Shown: positions 19,781-29,472, numbered from the stretch's first letter. The stretch: DNA of 64,000 bases from Gammaproteobacteria bacterium (GCA_024277815.1 JAJRUM010000003.1:124001-188000), one strand, 5' to 3'. The notes: a model not told the origin generated them from the sequence alone. Translations and numbers: made by a program.

Positions 19781-21898
19781 ATGGCAACTGTTTCTCCGAT
19801 CGGCCAACTCGACCCTTTACCCAACGTGTTTGCCAGCGATCTCGACTGGCCCCGCATTGCTTACCTGACACTGCTGTCCCGGGCGATTGACGATCTGGAA
19901 GAAAACGAATTACTACAGAGCCGCGAGGTGCTGTACCAGTTCTCAGCTCGCGGCCACGACATGGCGCAGATCATTCTTGCTTCAATGCTCAACCATCAGG
20001 GAGATGCTGCCAGTGGTTACTACCGTTCCAGGCCTTTCCTGCTGGCACTGGGTCTCGACCTTGAGGACGCCATGGCCGGTCCGATGATGCGCGCTGGCGG
20101 CATGAGCGATGGCCGGGACATCGGCGTGGTTTTCAACCTGCCTGGCAAAAATGGCAAGCCATCCTTCCTGCCGATGAGCGGTGGCGTGGGCGCACAATAC
20201 ACGCCTGTTTCCGGCTGGGCAGAGGCCATTCAGTACAAAACCGGCGAACTTCAGGAAGATTCATCACAGGGTGCAATCGGCGTAGCGCTTGGTGGCGATG
20301 CATCGACCGCTACCAGCGGCTTTTGGGCTGCACTTAACAATGCCACAACCCGCAAACTGCCGATGTTGTTCTATATCGAAGACAATGGTTACGGTATTTC
20401 TGTACCCTCGACAAAACAGACACCAGGCGGCAATATCGCGCAGAACCTTGCAGCCTTCAACGACCTGTTCATCCTTGATGGCAACGGCAGCGACCCACAG
20501 CAGACAGCCATATTTCTTGCCCGTGGCATCCAGCATGTTCGCGAAGGCCATGGCCCGGCGCTGGTACGACTGACCGTGCCACGCCTTTCAGGTCACTCCG
20601 GCCAGGACACCCAGAAGTACAAAAGCGGGGAACAGGTAGCCGGGGAACTTGCTCGCGACCCCCTGCCCCGCTTGCAGGAATTTGTCCTCGCTGAAAATCT
20701 GATGAGCGAGGAAGACTGGGAACTGGCCGTCAATCGGGCAGAAGAAGACGTCAGAACGGCACTGGAAAAAGTACGCAAGCGCCCACAGCCCGATGCACAA
20801 AACATCAGGCGCTATGTGTTCAGTGAGTCCGGCAGTGACGGCAAGCCCGAACTTCAGCAACAAGGCGGGCTGTGGTGTGATGGTCACCGGTTCCCGCCGG
20901 GCTCGCACCAACCACAGCCGGAAGGTGAACGCATCAACATGCTGACTGCCATTCGCCGCACCCTGGATGTCGAACTGGCAAGTAATCCCAAACTGGTCGT
21001 TTTTGGCGAAGATGTCGGCCCCAAGGGTGGTGTTCACGCGGCCACACTGGGTTTACAGGAGACCCACGGCGAAAACCGCGTGTTCGATACCAGCCTTTCG
21101 GAGGAAGGCATCATTGGCCGCGCAGTTGGCATGGCCGCAGCCGGCCTTATGCCGGTGCCTGAAATTCAGTTTCGCAAGTATGCCGACCCTGCAGAGGAGC
21201 AGCTAAACGACTGCGGCACGATGCGTTGGCGCACGGCAAATCGGTTCGCAGCTCCCATGGTCGTTCGTATTCCCGGTGGTTTCTTTAAAGTTGGCGATCC
21301 CTGGCACAGCCAGGCCAATGAAGTGAAATGGCTGCACTCTATCGGCTGGCAACTGGCCATGCCATCCAACGCCCAGGATGCGGTCGGCCTGCTGCGCACG
21401 GCAATGCGCGACAACAACCCAACCATCTTTTTCGAGCATCGCTCAATGCTTGACGGCGCCTGGGCCAGGCGGCCATGGCCCGGTGACGACTTCCTCATCC
21501 CGTTCGGCAGTGCAACCACCCTTTGTGCAGGCGACCGATTGACGGTCGTGACCTGGGGCGCGATGGTACCCCGCTGCGAAAAGGCGGCACAAAGCTTCGG
21601 TGGGGATATTGAAGTTATCGACCTGCGCACGCTGTCGCCGTGGGACAAAGATACCGTGCTGGCATCAGTCAGTCGCACCCACCGCTGCCTGATTGTGCAT
21701 GAAGATAACATCACCGCCGGTTTTGGTGCGGAAATTGCCGCCTGCCTGACAGAAAACATATTCTTCGAGCTGGACGCTCCGCCGCGCCGCCTCGCCATGC
21801 CGGACGTACCCAGCCCGCACAACCCCGGATTGATGGATGCTGTCGTACCCAGTAGCAAGGGTATAGCCACCGCCATGCAAGACCTGCTTGAGTTCTAG
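19781..21898 (+). CDS. 2-oxoacid dehydrogenase E1, fused alpha and beta subunits
   Basis: 705 residues joining what are usually two proteins. Residues about 25-345 are E1 alpha: the thiamine diphosphate motif runs from GGDAST through LNNATT to DNGYGIS, with RSRPFLLALG and LVRLTVPRLSGHSGQD. Residues about 385-705 are E1 beta: NMLTAIRRTLDVEL, VVFGEDVGPKGG, EIQFRKYADPAEEQ, WGAMVPRC and HEDN. This architecture is typical of branched-chain-type complexes. With E2 and E3 it decarboxylates a 2-oxoacid to an acyl-CoA. Branched-chain substrates are the default; an aryl substrate such as phenylpyruvate is an inference from paaZ being in the same operon. Confidence 0.93.
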   Translation: MATVSPIGQLDPLPNVFASDLDWPRIAYLTLLSRAIDDLEENELLQSREVLYQFSARGHDMAQIILASMLNHQGDAASGYYRSRPFLLALGLDLEDAMAGPMMRAGGMSDGRDIGVVFNLPGKNGKPSFLPMSGGVGAQYTPVSGWAEAIQYKTGELQEDSSQGAIGVALGGDASTATSGFWAALNNATTRKLPMLFYIEDNGYGISVPSTKQTPGGNIAQNLAAFNDLFILDGNGSDPQQTAIFLARGIQHVREGHGPALVRLTVPRLSGHSGQDTQKYKSGEQVAGELARDPLPRLQEFVLAENLMSEEDWELAVNRAEEDVRTALEKVRKRPQPDAQNIRRYVFSESGSDGKPELQQQGGLWCDGHRFPPGSHQPQPEGERINMLTAIRRTLDVELASNPKLVVFGEDVGPKGGVHAATLGLQETHGENRVFDTSLSEEGIIGRAVGMAAAGLMPVPEIQFRKYADPAEEQLNDCGTMRWRTANRFAAPMVVRIPGGFFKVGDPWHSQANEVKWLHSIGWQLAMPSNAQDAVGLLRTAMRDNNPTIFFEHRSMLDGAWARRPWPGDDFLIPFGSATTLCAGDRLTVVTWGAMVPRCEKAAQSFGGDIEVIDLRTLSPWDKDTVLASVSRTHRCLIVHEDNITAGFGAEIAACLTENIFFELDAPPRRLAMPDVPSPHNPGLMDAVVPSSKGIATAMQDLLEF

Positions 21899-21900
21899 CC

Positions 21901-23046
21901 ATGGCTGATACTATCCCCATCCATTTCCCTGACGACCAGCAGGAAGGCACCGAAGCAACCATTAGCCGCTGGTTGGTTGCGGCCGGTGACAGCGTTGCCG
22001 CGCATGCGCCGGTGGTCGAAATCGAAACCGACAAAGTCGTGGTGGAAATCGCTGCACCCGTAGCCGGACGGATTGAAGACATTCGTATCCGCCAGGATGA
22101 GGAGGTTAACCCGGGTGACATCTTGTGCACACTGAACACAAGCTCCGCAGAAACCGCAGTGCCGGCTACCGCACCAACCGGAGAAAAACCCGCAGAAATA
22201 ACCGCAGCAACGCCGGATCTGCGGCGCCTGAGCCCGGCCGTCCGGCAACGTGTGCTGCAACACAAGCTGGATGTCAGTGGCGTTACCGGCAGTGGCCGGG
22301 GTGGAAGAATCACCTTACAGGATGCAGAGGCCCTGATTGGCACACAAGGCAGTTCGGAAATCATTCCACACAACAAAATGCGCCGGCGTATCGCCGATAA
22401 TATGGTCGCCAGCCTGATGCATACAGCACCTCACGTTACCGCTGTCTTCGAAGCAGACCTGTCTGCTGTCATGCGCCACCGGGCAACCCATAAGGAAGCG
22501 TTCGGACAGCGCGGCACACCACTGACCCTGACAGTCTATTTTGTCGCTGCAGCTGTTGCGGCTCTGAAGAAAGTACCCCGGGTCAATAGCCAGTGGCATG
22601 CCGAACACCTGGAGATATTCCACCACGTCAACATTGGCATCGGTACTGCCCTGGGTGAGGAGGGACTAATCGTTCCGGTATTGCAGGGTGCCGGGGAAAT
22701 GGACCTGCAGGCAATCGCAGCCGGACTGACTGACCTGACCGGGCGGGCACGCAACAATCAGCTGAAGCCTGAAGATGTCCGCAGCGGCACCTTTACCATC
22801 TCCAACCACGGCGTTTCGGGCAGCCTGATTGCCACACCAATTGTTATCAACCAGCCCCAGTCTGCCATCCTCGGCGTCGGCAAGATTGAAAAACGCATTA
22901 AGGTACAGGAGGTCAACGGTGAAGACACCATTGTCATTCGGCCCATGTGCTACGTCAGCCTGACCATTGATCACCGGGCAATCGATGGTTTCCAAACCAA
23001 TGCTTTCCTGACAGAATTGGTCCACACACTGGAAAACTGGCACTGA
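21901..23046 (+). CDS. 2-oxoacid dehydrogenase E2 (dihydrolipoamide acyltransferase)
   Basis: 381 residues. An N-terminal lipoyl domain (residues 1-80; lipoyl Lys in ETDKVVVEI, about residue 46) is followed by a Pro/Ala linker, a peripheral subunit-binding domain (LSPAVRQRVLQHKLDVSGVTGSGRGGRI cut at residues 105-135), and the catalytic domain ending with DHRAIDGFQTN, the active-site His-Asp motif. It transfers the acyl group from lipoate to CoA. It begins 2 bp after E1. There is only one lipoyl domain, as in branched-chain complexes. E3 (dihydrolipoamide dehydrogenase) is not in the window and must be supplied from elsewhere. Confidence 0.94.
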   Translation: MADTIPIHFPDDQQEGTEATISRWLVAAGDSVAAHAPVVEIETDKVVVEIAAPVAGRIEDIRIRQDEEVNPGDILCTLNTSSAETAVPATAPTGEKPAEITAATPDLRRLSPAVRQRVLQHKLDVSGVTGSGRGGRITLQDAEALIGTQGSSEIIPHNKMRRRIADNMVASLMHTAPHVTAVFEADLSAVMRHRATHKEAFGQRGTPLTLTVYFVAAAVAALKKVPRVNSQWHAEHLEIFHHVNIGIGTALGEEGLIVPVLQGAGEMDLQAIAAGLTDLTGRARNNQLKPEDVRSGTFTISNHGVSGSLIATPIVINQPQSAILGVGKIEKRIKVQEVNGEDTIVIRPMCYVSLTIDHRAIDGFQTNAFLTELVHTLENWH

Positions 23047-23094
23047 CAGATTTTCTTACTGAACCTGTTGCGCTATCCAATTCGGAGAACCTGA

Positions 23095-25146
23095 ATGAAA
23101 ATCGAAAGTTATGCATGTGGCGCCTGGGTCGCGGGCAACGATGATGGTGTGGCAGTACGCAATGCCATCAATGGTGAAACCATTGGCCGGGTAAGCAGTG
23201 CCGGCCTCGATTTTGCTGACATGCTAAACCATGGGCGTAACCACGGTGGCCAGGCGTTGCGGCAAATGACCATTCATGAGCGGGCCAATATGCTCAAGGC
23301 ACTGGCCAAACACCTGCTGGATAAAAAGGAAGCATTTTACGCGATCTCTGCCAAGACCGGCGCCACCCGTGCCGACGGCTGGGTGGATATTGAGGGCGGC
23401 ATAGGTACCGTTTTTGCCTACTCCGGGATCGCACGACGCGAACTGCCCAATGAGACGTTTGCTGTCGAAGGCAATGTCGAGCAGCTGTCAGCCAAAGGTA
23501 CATTTCTGGGCCGTCATATCCTGACGGCAAAGCACGGTATTTCCCTGCATATCAATGCCTTCAACTTTCCCTGCTGGGGCATGCTGGAAAAAATTGCCCC
23601 CAGCCTGATTGCCGGCGTGCCGGTAATCGTCAAACCCGCCACGGTATCGTGCTACCTGACCGAAGCCATGGTCCGGGAGATCATCGCTTCCGGTATCCTG
23701 CCCGAAGGCTCCCTGCAACTGATATGCGGGCGTACAGGTGATATATTTGACCACCTCAATGAACAGGACAGCGTCACTTTCACCGGTTCAGCCACCACCG
23801 GACAGATGCTCAAGAGCCATTCAAATATTACCGCCAACAGCATCCCGTTCAATATGGAGGCCGACTCCCTGAACTGCTCCATCCTGGGCATGTCGGCTGC
23901 GCCGGGAACACCCGAATTCGATCTCTTTATCAAGGGTGTGGCACAGGAGATTACCATCAAGGCCGGGCAGAAATGTACGGCCATCCGCCGTGCCATCGTG
24001 CCACAGAAACATGTCGAAGCTGTGGTCGAGGCACTTAAAACCCGCCTTGATAAAACACCAGTCGGCGACCCGTCAACAGAGGGTGTGAAAATGGGCTCGC
24101 TGGTGGGTACTGACCAGGTCGAAGATGTCTGGCAAGCCGTCGAAAAACTGGCAGACCGCAATCAAATCGTGCATGGTGGCAACAGGGAGTTCGATGTGCT
24201 GGGCGCAGACCGCGAAAAAGGTGCGTTTTTCCCGCCCACGCTGCTGTACTGTGAGAAGCCATTTGCAACAGAAGCCGCACACGCGGTCGAAGCCTTTGGC
24301 CCGGTCAGCACCATCATGCCATACGCAAACCAGGACGAAGCCATTGAGCTGGCCAGAATGGGGCGTGGCAGCCTGGTGGGATCACTGGTCACTGCAGACC
24401 CTGAAGAAGCCGCCAGGATTGTGCTGGGAACCGCCGCCTGGCACGGTCGCATCCTGGTGCTGGACAGCGCTTGTGCAAAAGAATCAACCGGCCACGGTTC
24501 ACCGCTGGCACCTTTGGTTCATGGTGGTCCGGGTCGTGCCGGTGGCGGTGAAGAACTGGGTGGCAGTCGTGCCATTAAACACTACATGCAACGCACCGCC
24601 ATCCAGGGCTCGCCCGACATGCTGACGGCCATTACCCGCCAGTTTACAACCGGATCGACACCAAGGATGGACGCGATTCACCCCTTCAGGAAATCTTTTG
24701 ATGAACTGCAAATCGGCGACACACTGATAACCCATCGGCGCACGGTTACAGAAGCTGACATTGTAAATTTTGGTTGTATTTCAGGTGACCATTTTTACGC
24801 GCACTTTGATGAACTTGCCGCCAGGGATTCATTATTTGGCAAACGGGTTGCGCACGGCTACTTTATAATTTCAGCCGCTGCCGGCATGTTCGTCGATCCC
24901 GCCCCCGGCCCGGTGCTGGCCAATTATGGCCTGGAAAACCTGCGCTTTGTGGAACCGGTTGGTATCGGCGATACCATCCAGGTGCGCCTTACCGCCAAGG
25001 AAAAGATCTGGAAGGCGAAACGCCCTGATGAAGACCGCGCAACCGGTGTGGTGGTATGGGACGTGGAGGTCAAAAACCAGGATGCTGTGAGTGTCGCCAT
25101 TTATGACATCCTGACCCTGGTTGAACGCGCCGATGACCCAGGCTAA
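23095..25146 (+). CDS. paaZ: PaaZ, oxepin-CoA hydrolase / 3-oxo-5,6-dehydrosuberyl-CoA semialdehyde dehydrogenase
   Basis: 683 residues (E. coli 681). The bifunctional enzyme opens the oxepin-CoA ring and oxidises the resulting aldehyde. The N-terminal aldehyde dehydrogenase domain (about 1-520) has the catalytic Cys in [14 protein letters not shown] and the general-base Glu in FNMEADSLN. The C-terminal MaoC-type hydratase domain (about 545-683) has the catalytic [13 protein letters not shown] and [16 protein letters not shown]. It follows E2 by 48 bp with a GGAGA ribosome site and no terminator, so it belongs to the dehydrogenase operon, an unusual place for paaZ. It converges on paaY, 12 bp away. 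Confidence 0.96.
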   Translation: MKIESYACGAWVAGNDDGVAVRNAINGETIGRVSSAGLDFADMLNHGRNHGGQALRQMTIHERANMLKALAKHLLDKKEAFYAISAKTGATRADGWVDIEGGIGTVFAYSGIARRELPNETFAVEGNVEQLSAKGTFLGRHILTAKHGISLHINAFNFPCWGMLEKIAPSLIAGVPVIVKPATVSCYLTEAMVREIIASGILPEGSLQLICGRTGDIFDHLNEQDSVTFTGSATTGQMLKSHSNITANSIPFNMEADSLNCSILGMSAAPGTPEFDLFIKGVAQEITIKAGQKCTAIRRAIVPQKHVEAVVEALKTRLDKTPVGDPSTEGVKMGSLVGTDQVEDVWQAVEKLADRNQIVHGGNREFDVLGADREKGAFFPPTLLYCEKPFATEAAHAVEAFGPVSTIMPYANQDEAIELARMGRGSLVGSLVTADPEEAARIVLGTAAWHGRILVLDSACAKESTGHGSPLAPLVHGGPGRAGGGEELGGSRAIKHYMQRTAIQGSPDMLTAITRQFTTGSTPRMDAIHPFRKSFDELQIGDTLITHRRTVTEADIVNFGCISGDHFYAHFDELAARDSLFGKRVAHGYFIISAAAGMFVDPAPGPVLANYGLENLRFVEPVGIGDTIQVRLTAKEKIWKAKRPDEDRATGVVVWDVEVKNQDAVSVAIYDILTLVERADDPG

Positions 25147-25158
25147 TTTAAAAACCTG

Positions 25159-25752
25159 TTACCCGGCAGGTTTGAACTCAAAGTTGCCAGCATCAATCCG
25201 GCGCCGGTCGGCTTCAGGTTCAGTCAGTGGTTCTGCCCGGCGCAGGGACGCATGGCAGCGCCCTGTCAGCTGCTGATACTCGCGTGTTCCGCGGGTTTTC
25301 CACTCAATTTCCTTGTCTGACAGCGCTCTTTTCACCTTCGCCGGAACACCAATCACCAGGCTGCGTGGTGCACATTCAAACCGGGAAGCCACAAAAGCAG
25401 TGGCACCGACAATGGAGGACGCACCGATCACAGCATCATCCATTATCACGGCCTTCATGCCTACCATTGCATTCTCACCAATGTGGCAACCATGCAATAC
25501 CGCGCCGTGACCAACATGCCCATCACGTTCGACGATGCAATCCTTGCCGGGAAAGGTGTGCATCACACAGGTGTCCTGCACATTGGCACCCTGCTTCACC
25601 AAAATACGCCCAAAATCCCCGCGCAGCGATGCATTGGGGCCAATGTAACACCCGGCACCGACGATAACGTCACCAATCAGCACGGCAGTTTCGTGCACGT
25701 AGGCATCCGGGTGTACAACCGGGGTGATTCCTTCAAGACTGTAAACGGGCAT
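25159..25752 (-). CDS. paaY: PaaY, phenylacetate-pathway thioesterase/hexapeptide protein
   Basis: 197 residues (E. coli 196). A left-handed beta-helix protein of the gamma-carbonic anhydrase family: hexapeptide repeats run from IGDVIVGAGCYIGPNASLRGDFG to AFVASRFECAP. The zinc ligands are visible as MHTFPGKD and HVGHGAVLHGC. The family hydrolyses CoA esters and is thought to recycle CoA trapped in dead-end products. The C-terminal region REYQQLTGRCHASL is PaaY-like. It is transcribed away from paaG, sharing the intergenic region with the GATACA-N25-TGTATC repeat. Confidence 0.92.
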   Translation of the reverse strand: MPVYSLEGITPVVHPDAYVHETAVLIGDVIVGAGCYIGPNASLRGDFGRILVKQGANVQDTCVMHTFPGKDCIVERDGHVGHGAVLHGCHIGENAMVGMKAVIMDDAVIGASSIVGATAFVASRFECAPRSLVIGVPAKVKRALSDKEIEWKTRGTREYQQLTGRCHASLRRAEPLTEPEADRRRIDAGNFEFKPAG

Positions 25753-25793
25753 GCGTCAGCCAACCTTCTGTTTGAGAAAAATTAAAAATGTAT

Positions 25794-25830
25794 GATACAC
25801 AACTATCTATTTATTACTTCGTTTTGTATC
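25794..25830. promoter_or_regulatory. Putative PaaX operator between paaY and paaG
   Basis: GATACA (25794-25799) and TGTATC (25825-25830) form an inverted repeat with a 25-bp spacer. The same half-sites with the same 25-bp spacer occur before paaA. A local 5-1-5 palindrome TGTATGATACA (25789-25799) overlaps the left half. The site precedes the paaG start by about 30 bp, suited to repression. Confidence 0.6.
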
Positions 25831-25860
25831 CTTTCGACTGCTTTCAATTCAGGAAACCAC

Positions 25861-26652
25861 ATGGGTTATAAAACCATTACTTTCACCGTCGATGCCGGGG
25901 TAGCCACACTGACACTGAATCGACCCAAAGCGCTGAACAGTTTCACCGCTGAAATGCATACCGAAGTCCGGCAGGCCATGGTGCAGGTCACCGACGACTC
26001 TGCTATCCGATGCCTGCTTATTACCGGTGCCGGCCGCGGTTTTTGTGCCGGGCAGGATCTTGGCGACCGCTCGGTTGCCGCAGATGATGCACCACCCGAC
26101 CTCGGTGAGTCGGTAAAGAAAAACTACAACCCGTTAATCCGCAGCATCATGAACCTGCCCAAGCCGGTCATTTGTGCAGTCAACGGTGTGGCAGCCGGTG
26201 CCGGCTCCAGCATTGCGCTTGCCTGTGACATTGTATTGGCTGCACGCTCAGCCAGTTTCATCCAGGTGTTTTGCAAAATAGGGCTGGTACCTGATTCAGG
26301 CGGCACCTGGAATCTACCGCGCGCAGTCGGGCTGGCAAGGGCGAAGGGGCTGGCCATGTTGGGTGATCGTCTGAATGCCGATACCGCCGAACAATGGGGC
26401 CTGATCTGGAAATGCATCGACGATGAAGCATTGATGGATGAGGCACATAAAATGGCCCGCTATTTTGCCACCCAGCCAACCCGGGCACTTGGCCGTATCA
26501 AGAAACTGCTGCACGCATCCAGCAGTAACACCCTGTTGGAACAAACTGAACTGGAGCAAGAGGCCATGCAGGAACTGGGGCAAAGCGACGACTACCGCGA
26601 AGGCGTTGCCGCTTTCATGGAAAAACGACCACCGGAGTTTAAAGGTGCTTGA
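25861..26652 (+). CDS. paaG: PaaG, ring-1,2-epoxyphenylacetyl-CoA isomerase
   Basis: 263 residues (E. coli 262). A crotonase-fold enzyme that converts the ring epoxide of phenylacetyl-CoA to oxepin-CoA. Signatures: LTLNRPKALNSFTAEMH, GRGFCAGQDLGDR (oxyanion-hole loop), and FIQVFCKIGLVPDSGGTWNLPR, which carries the PaaG-type acidic residue. The start is ATG 25861, with AGGAAA just upstream; the frame is open 69 bp further but those residues are not family-like. It heads paaG-paaI-paaJ, with overlapping genes. Confidence 0.95.
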   Translation: MGYKTITFTVDAGVATLTLNRPKALNSFTAEMHTEVRQAMVQVTDDSAIRCLLITGAGRGFCAGQDLGDRSVAADDAPPDLGESVKKNYNPLIRSIMNLPKPVICAVNGVAAGAGSSIALACDIVLAARSASFIQVFCKIGLVPDSGGTWNLPRAVGLARAKGLAMLGDRLNADTAEQWGLIWKCIDDEALMDEAHKMARYFATQPTRALGRIKKLLHASSSNTLLEQTELEQEAMQELGQSDDYREGVAAFMEKRPPEFKGA

Positions 26653-27115
26653 GTCACTGGACAAAACCGAACTCGCCAGGCTTTGCAGCAAAGCCCTGTT
26701 CAGCCATGACAACGCTTCAAAGGCCCTCGGTATTGAAATTGTTGAAGTTACCCCCGGGCATGCCACAACCAGCATGACGATACGCCCGGAGATGGTTAAC
26801 GGTTTCGATATTTGCCACGGCGGACTGATATTCACGCTGGCAGATTCCACCTTCGCGCTGGCCTGCAACTCGCATAACATGATGGCTTTCGCCATGGGCT
26901 GCCACATCGAGTTCTTACGACCCGCCTTGAAAGGCGACCAATTGACCGCCCGCGCGACAGAAATGGACCGTACCCGCAATACCGGCAGTTACGTTGTCTC
27001 CGTTGCCAATCAGGATGATAAAACCATTGCCGTGTTTCATGGCAGGTCATCCAACCGCGGACAACCGCTTGTCACCCACGCAAACCTTGATGAATTAATG
27101 GAAAACCATGAATAA
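26645..27115 (+). CDS. paaI: PaaI hotdog-fold acyl-CoA thioesterase
   Basis: 156 residues from a GTG start (26645) preceded by GGAG; this overlaps the paaG stop by 8 bp. No suitable ATG is in frame at the right place, as the upstream frame is antisense-free paaG sequence. PaaI hydrolyses stalled phenylacetyl-CoA intermediates. The hotdog signature is clear: NGFDICHGGLIFTLADSTFALACNS with the catalytic Asp in LADS. The sequence after HIEFLRPALKGDQLTARATE fits the family. It overlaps paaJ by 8 bp at its end. Confidence 0.93.
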   Translation: MLESLDKTELARLCSKALFSHDNASKALGIEIVEVTPGHATTSMTIRPEMVNGFDICHGGLIFTLADSTFALACNSHNMMAFAMGCHIEFLRPALKGDQLTARATEMDRTRNTGSYVVSVANQDDKTIAVFHGRSSNRGQPLVTHANLDELMENHE

Positions 27116-28313
27116 CGCCTATATTTGCGATGCCATTCGAACCCCCATCGGCCGCTATGGCGGCAGCCTTTCCCCGATTCGTGCCGATGATCTGGGGGCT
27201 GTTCCAATCAAAGCTCTGACAGACAGAAACCCGGGGGTGGATTGGTCTGCAGTCGACGATCTGTACTATGGCTGTGCCAACCAGGCAGGCGAAGACAACC
27301 GCAATGTAGCCCGTATGAGCGGCCTGTTGGCAGGATTGCCCGAATCCGTACCCGCCGTGACCCTCAACCGCCTGTGCGGATCAGGCATGGACGCCATCGG
27401 CAGCGCGGCCAGAGCCATCCGTTGCGGCGAGGCACAGCTGGTCGTGGCAGGTGGAGTTGAGTCCATGAGCCGCGCACCTTTTGTGATGCCCAAAGCCACG
27501 ACGGCTTTCAACCGCAGGGCAGAAATTTATGACACCACCATGGGCTGGCGTTTTGTGAACCGCGTGATGAAAGCGCAATACGGCATCGACTCAATGCCGG
27601 AGACGGCTGAGAACGTGGCTGAAGAATTCAATATCAACCGTGATGATCAGGACAGGTTCGCGCTGGCCAGCCAGTTGAAAACGGAGCGTGCCTGGGAAGC
27701 GGGCATATTCACCGATGAAATCACCTTTGTCAGCGTACCGCGCCGCAAGCAGGAAGCACTGGTGTTTGATCGGGACGAACACCCGCGCGCCGGCAGTACG
27801 CTGGCGGCCATGGCAAAACTTCCTACCCCATTCCGTGAAAACGGTACCGTCACCGCCGGCAATGCCAGTGGCATCAACGATGGAGCCTGCGCGCTGCTGC
27901 TGGCGTCCGACTCCGCCGCTGAACAGTACGGACTTCAACCCAAAGCAAGGGTAGTGGCCATGGCGACTGCCGGTGTCGCACCGCGCATCATGGGCATCGG
28001 GCCGGTGGACGCGAGCAAAAAGGCTCTCAAGTTGGCCAGCCTGACGCTGGAACAAATGGATGTCATCGAACTGAACGAGGCCTTTGCCGCCCAATCACTG
28101 GCCTGTCTGCGTCTGCTCGGTTTGCAAGATGATGCGGAAAACGTCAACCCTAACGGCGGCGCCATTGCACTGGGGCACCCGCTCGGCATGAGTGGCGCAC
28201 GCCTGGTCACCACGGCGCTGTATCAACTGCAACGAACCCAGGGCCGTTATGCCCTGTGTACCATGTGTATTGGTGTTGGCCAGGGTATCGCCATTGTTAT
28301 CGAGCGCCTGTAG
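27108..28313 (+). CDS. paaJ: PaaJ, 3-oxoadipyl-CoA / 3-oxo-5,6-dehydrosuberyl-CoA thiolase
   Basis: 401 residues, the same as E. coli PaaJ, and very similar to it throughout (ICDAIRTPIGRYGGSLS, GCANQAGEDNRNVARM). Thiolase active-site residues: Cys in NRLCGSGMDAI (about residue 90), His in [17 protein letters not shown] and Cys in CTMCIGVGQG. It releases acetyl-CoA in the last steps of phenylacetate degradation and can also serve the beta-ketoadipate pathway, which fits pcaIJ nearby. A decayed piece of a second gene copy lies at 30529-30620. Confidence 0.95.
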   Translation: MNNAYICDAIRTPIGRYGGSLSPIRADDLGAVPIKALTDRNPGVDWSAVDDLYYGCANQAGEDNRNVARMSGLLAGLPESVPAVTLNRLCGSGMDAIGSAARAIRCGEAQLVVAGGVESMSRAPFVMPKATTAFNRRAEIYDTTMGWRFVNRVMKAQYGIDSMPETAENVAEEFNINRDDQDRFALASQLKTERAWEAGIFTDEITFVSVPRRKQEALVFDRDEHPRAGSTLAAMAKLPTPFRENGTVTAGNASGINDGACALLLASDSAAEQYGLQPKARVVAMATAGVAPRIMGIGPVDASKKALKLASLTLEQMDVIELNEAFAAQSLACLRLLGLQDDAENVNPNGGAIALGHPLGMSGARLVTTALYQLQRTQGRYALCTMCIGVGQGIAIVIERL

Positions 28314-28544
28314 CCAAGCTGTCAACGATCCTGTTGACCGGTTCAAAACTGGCCTGTACTCCCCTGGTAAAGATAAATGGTCAGGAATGGAATGGCATTT
28401 GGGAATGGCAGCATGAATTAGTTCCCTTGGGGAAACCTTGCCTGTCCGTGCTCTTGTCGCCTTCATGCCGGCTTTGCTACGAGGGAATCTATAATCAAGC
28501 TGGATTTTGATCTCTACACCAAATTTAACGTGCGGTTTTGTCCC
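28314..28544. other. Intergenic sequence after paaJ, left edge of the island
   Basis: No gene, tRNA or clear terminator is visible between the paaJ stop and the stop of the leftward hypothetical gene. Base composition falls along this stretch. It is the probable left boundary of inserted DNA, but I see no terminal repeats or target duplication. Confidence 0.4.
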
Positions 28545-29462
28545 TCATCCGTCGCGACCTGAATAAATGAAACTCAACATTTGCTGTAACTGTTCATGTT
28601 GATACGGTGAAAGGTTATTCATAAGGTAATCATCGATGCTCCACCATTCATCACATGTATTTGATAGAACACACATGGTTAACATTTGGGCTTCTCCTTG
28701 ACCACAGCCCCCAAATGCCTCGCACTCTATAAGAAGTGCTGCGGCCTCCTGAACTGCCAAATAATCTCTTAATGAAATGTTAGAATCCAGTCCGAAATTT
28801 AGAGGAGGTGCAGAGCTACGGTTAGCCATTTCACCTAACAACACAAACGCTGCGGAGAGCTCATAAGGCGTTTCGGCTTCCGTAATATACTCAATGAATA
28901 AATCCTCTTGTTCTTCGAGGCTTAGACCATCCAGTGAAGCCCGCAAGTTCACTCTTTCGGATTTCAAAACGTGTGGGTTGCCCTCACTAATAGAATCGAG
29001 GAATCGTTTAACCATCAAAGGATCATAGTCTTTACAATAATCAATAAGTTTTTCCCACGCCCACATTGTTTTTTCATTCGGAGGACTTAGCGATTCGGGA
29101 CGACCCTGACAATACATGACCAACCTTCCTTCAGCCCATAACCCCAAACTATCATTCCCTGAGTCAAACGCGGACTCTATTACTTCATATGCCTCAGACG
29201 CTGATTTGGCATCAGAGAAATTTCGTGATATTTCCTGAGGTGTTTTACTTGCTGTAATTAAATCTCTAAAGTCCACGTTTGTGGATACCGCGATCATACT
29301 ACGGTCATCTGCAGTCTTGGCAACATCTTCTAGACCTTCCACGTTATTAGTGGAATTAACGCTAACTGGTTCTGTCCCACTATCGGCTGGGTAAAAAAAT
29401 ACCCAACTGACACCTATGGCAATAACAAAAACTACAAATCCATATTTAAAATGTGATTTCAT
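28545..29462 (-). CDS. Unrecognised membrane-anchored protein with a C-terminal Cys motif
   Basis: 305 residues from ATG 29462; the frame extends upstream but overlaps the preceding gene. One N-terminal hydrophobic segment (about residues 8-24, GFVVFVIAIGVSWVFFY) predicts an anchor with the rest in the periplasm. The soluble part is acidic and probably helical. Near residues 248-272 a cysteine pattern appears: IECEAFGGCGQGEAQ, then MCVLSNTCDEWW. I do not recognise the family. It lies 10 bp after the gene at 29473-30198 and is certainly cotranscribed with it. It is visibly more AT-rich than the paa genes on both sides, which suggests transfer. Confidence 0.7.
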   Translation of the reverse strand: MKSHFKYGFVVFVIAIGVSWVFFYPADSGTEPVSVNSTNNVEGLEDVAKTADDRSMIAVSTNVDFRDLITASKTPQEISRNFSDAKSASEAYEVIESAFDSGNDSLGLWAEGRLVMYCQGRPESLSPPNEKTMWAWEKLIDYCKDYDPLMVKRFLDSISEGNPHVLKSERVNLRASLDGLSLEEQEDLFIEYITEAETPYELSAAFVLLGEMANRSSAPPLNFGLDSNISLRDYLAVQEAAALLIECEAFGGCGQGEAQMLTMCVLSNTCDEWWSIDDYLMNNLSPYQHEQLQQMLSFIYSGRDG

Positions 29463-29472
29463 CTTGATGTTC

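Noticed and set aside
21166-22376. Long leftward open frames across E1 and E2
   Set aside because: They are antisense shadows of strongly conserved catalytic domains; the translations are low-complexity Arg/Ser-rich text.
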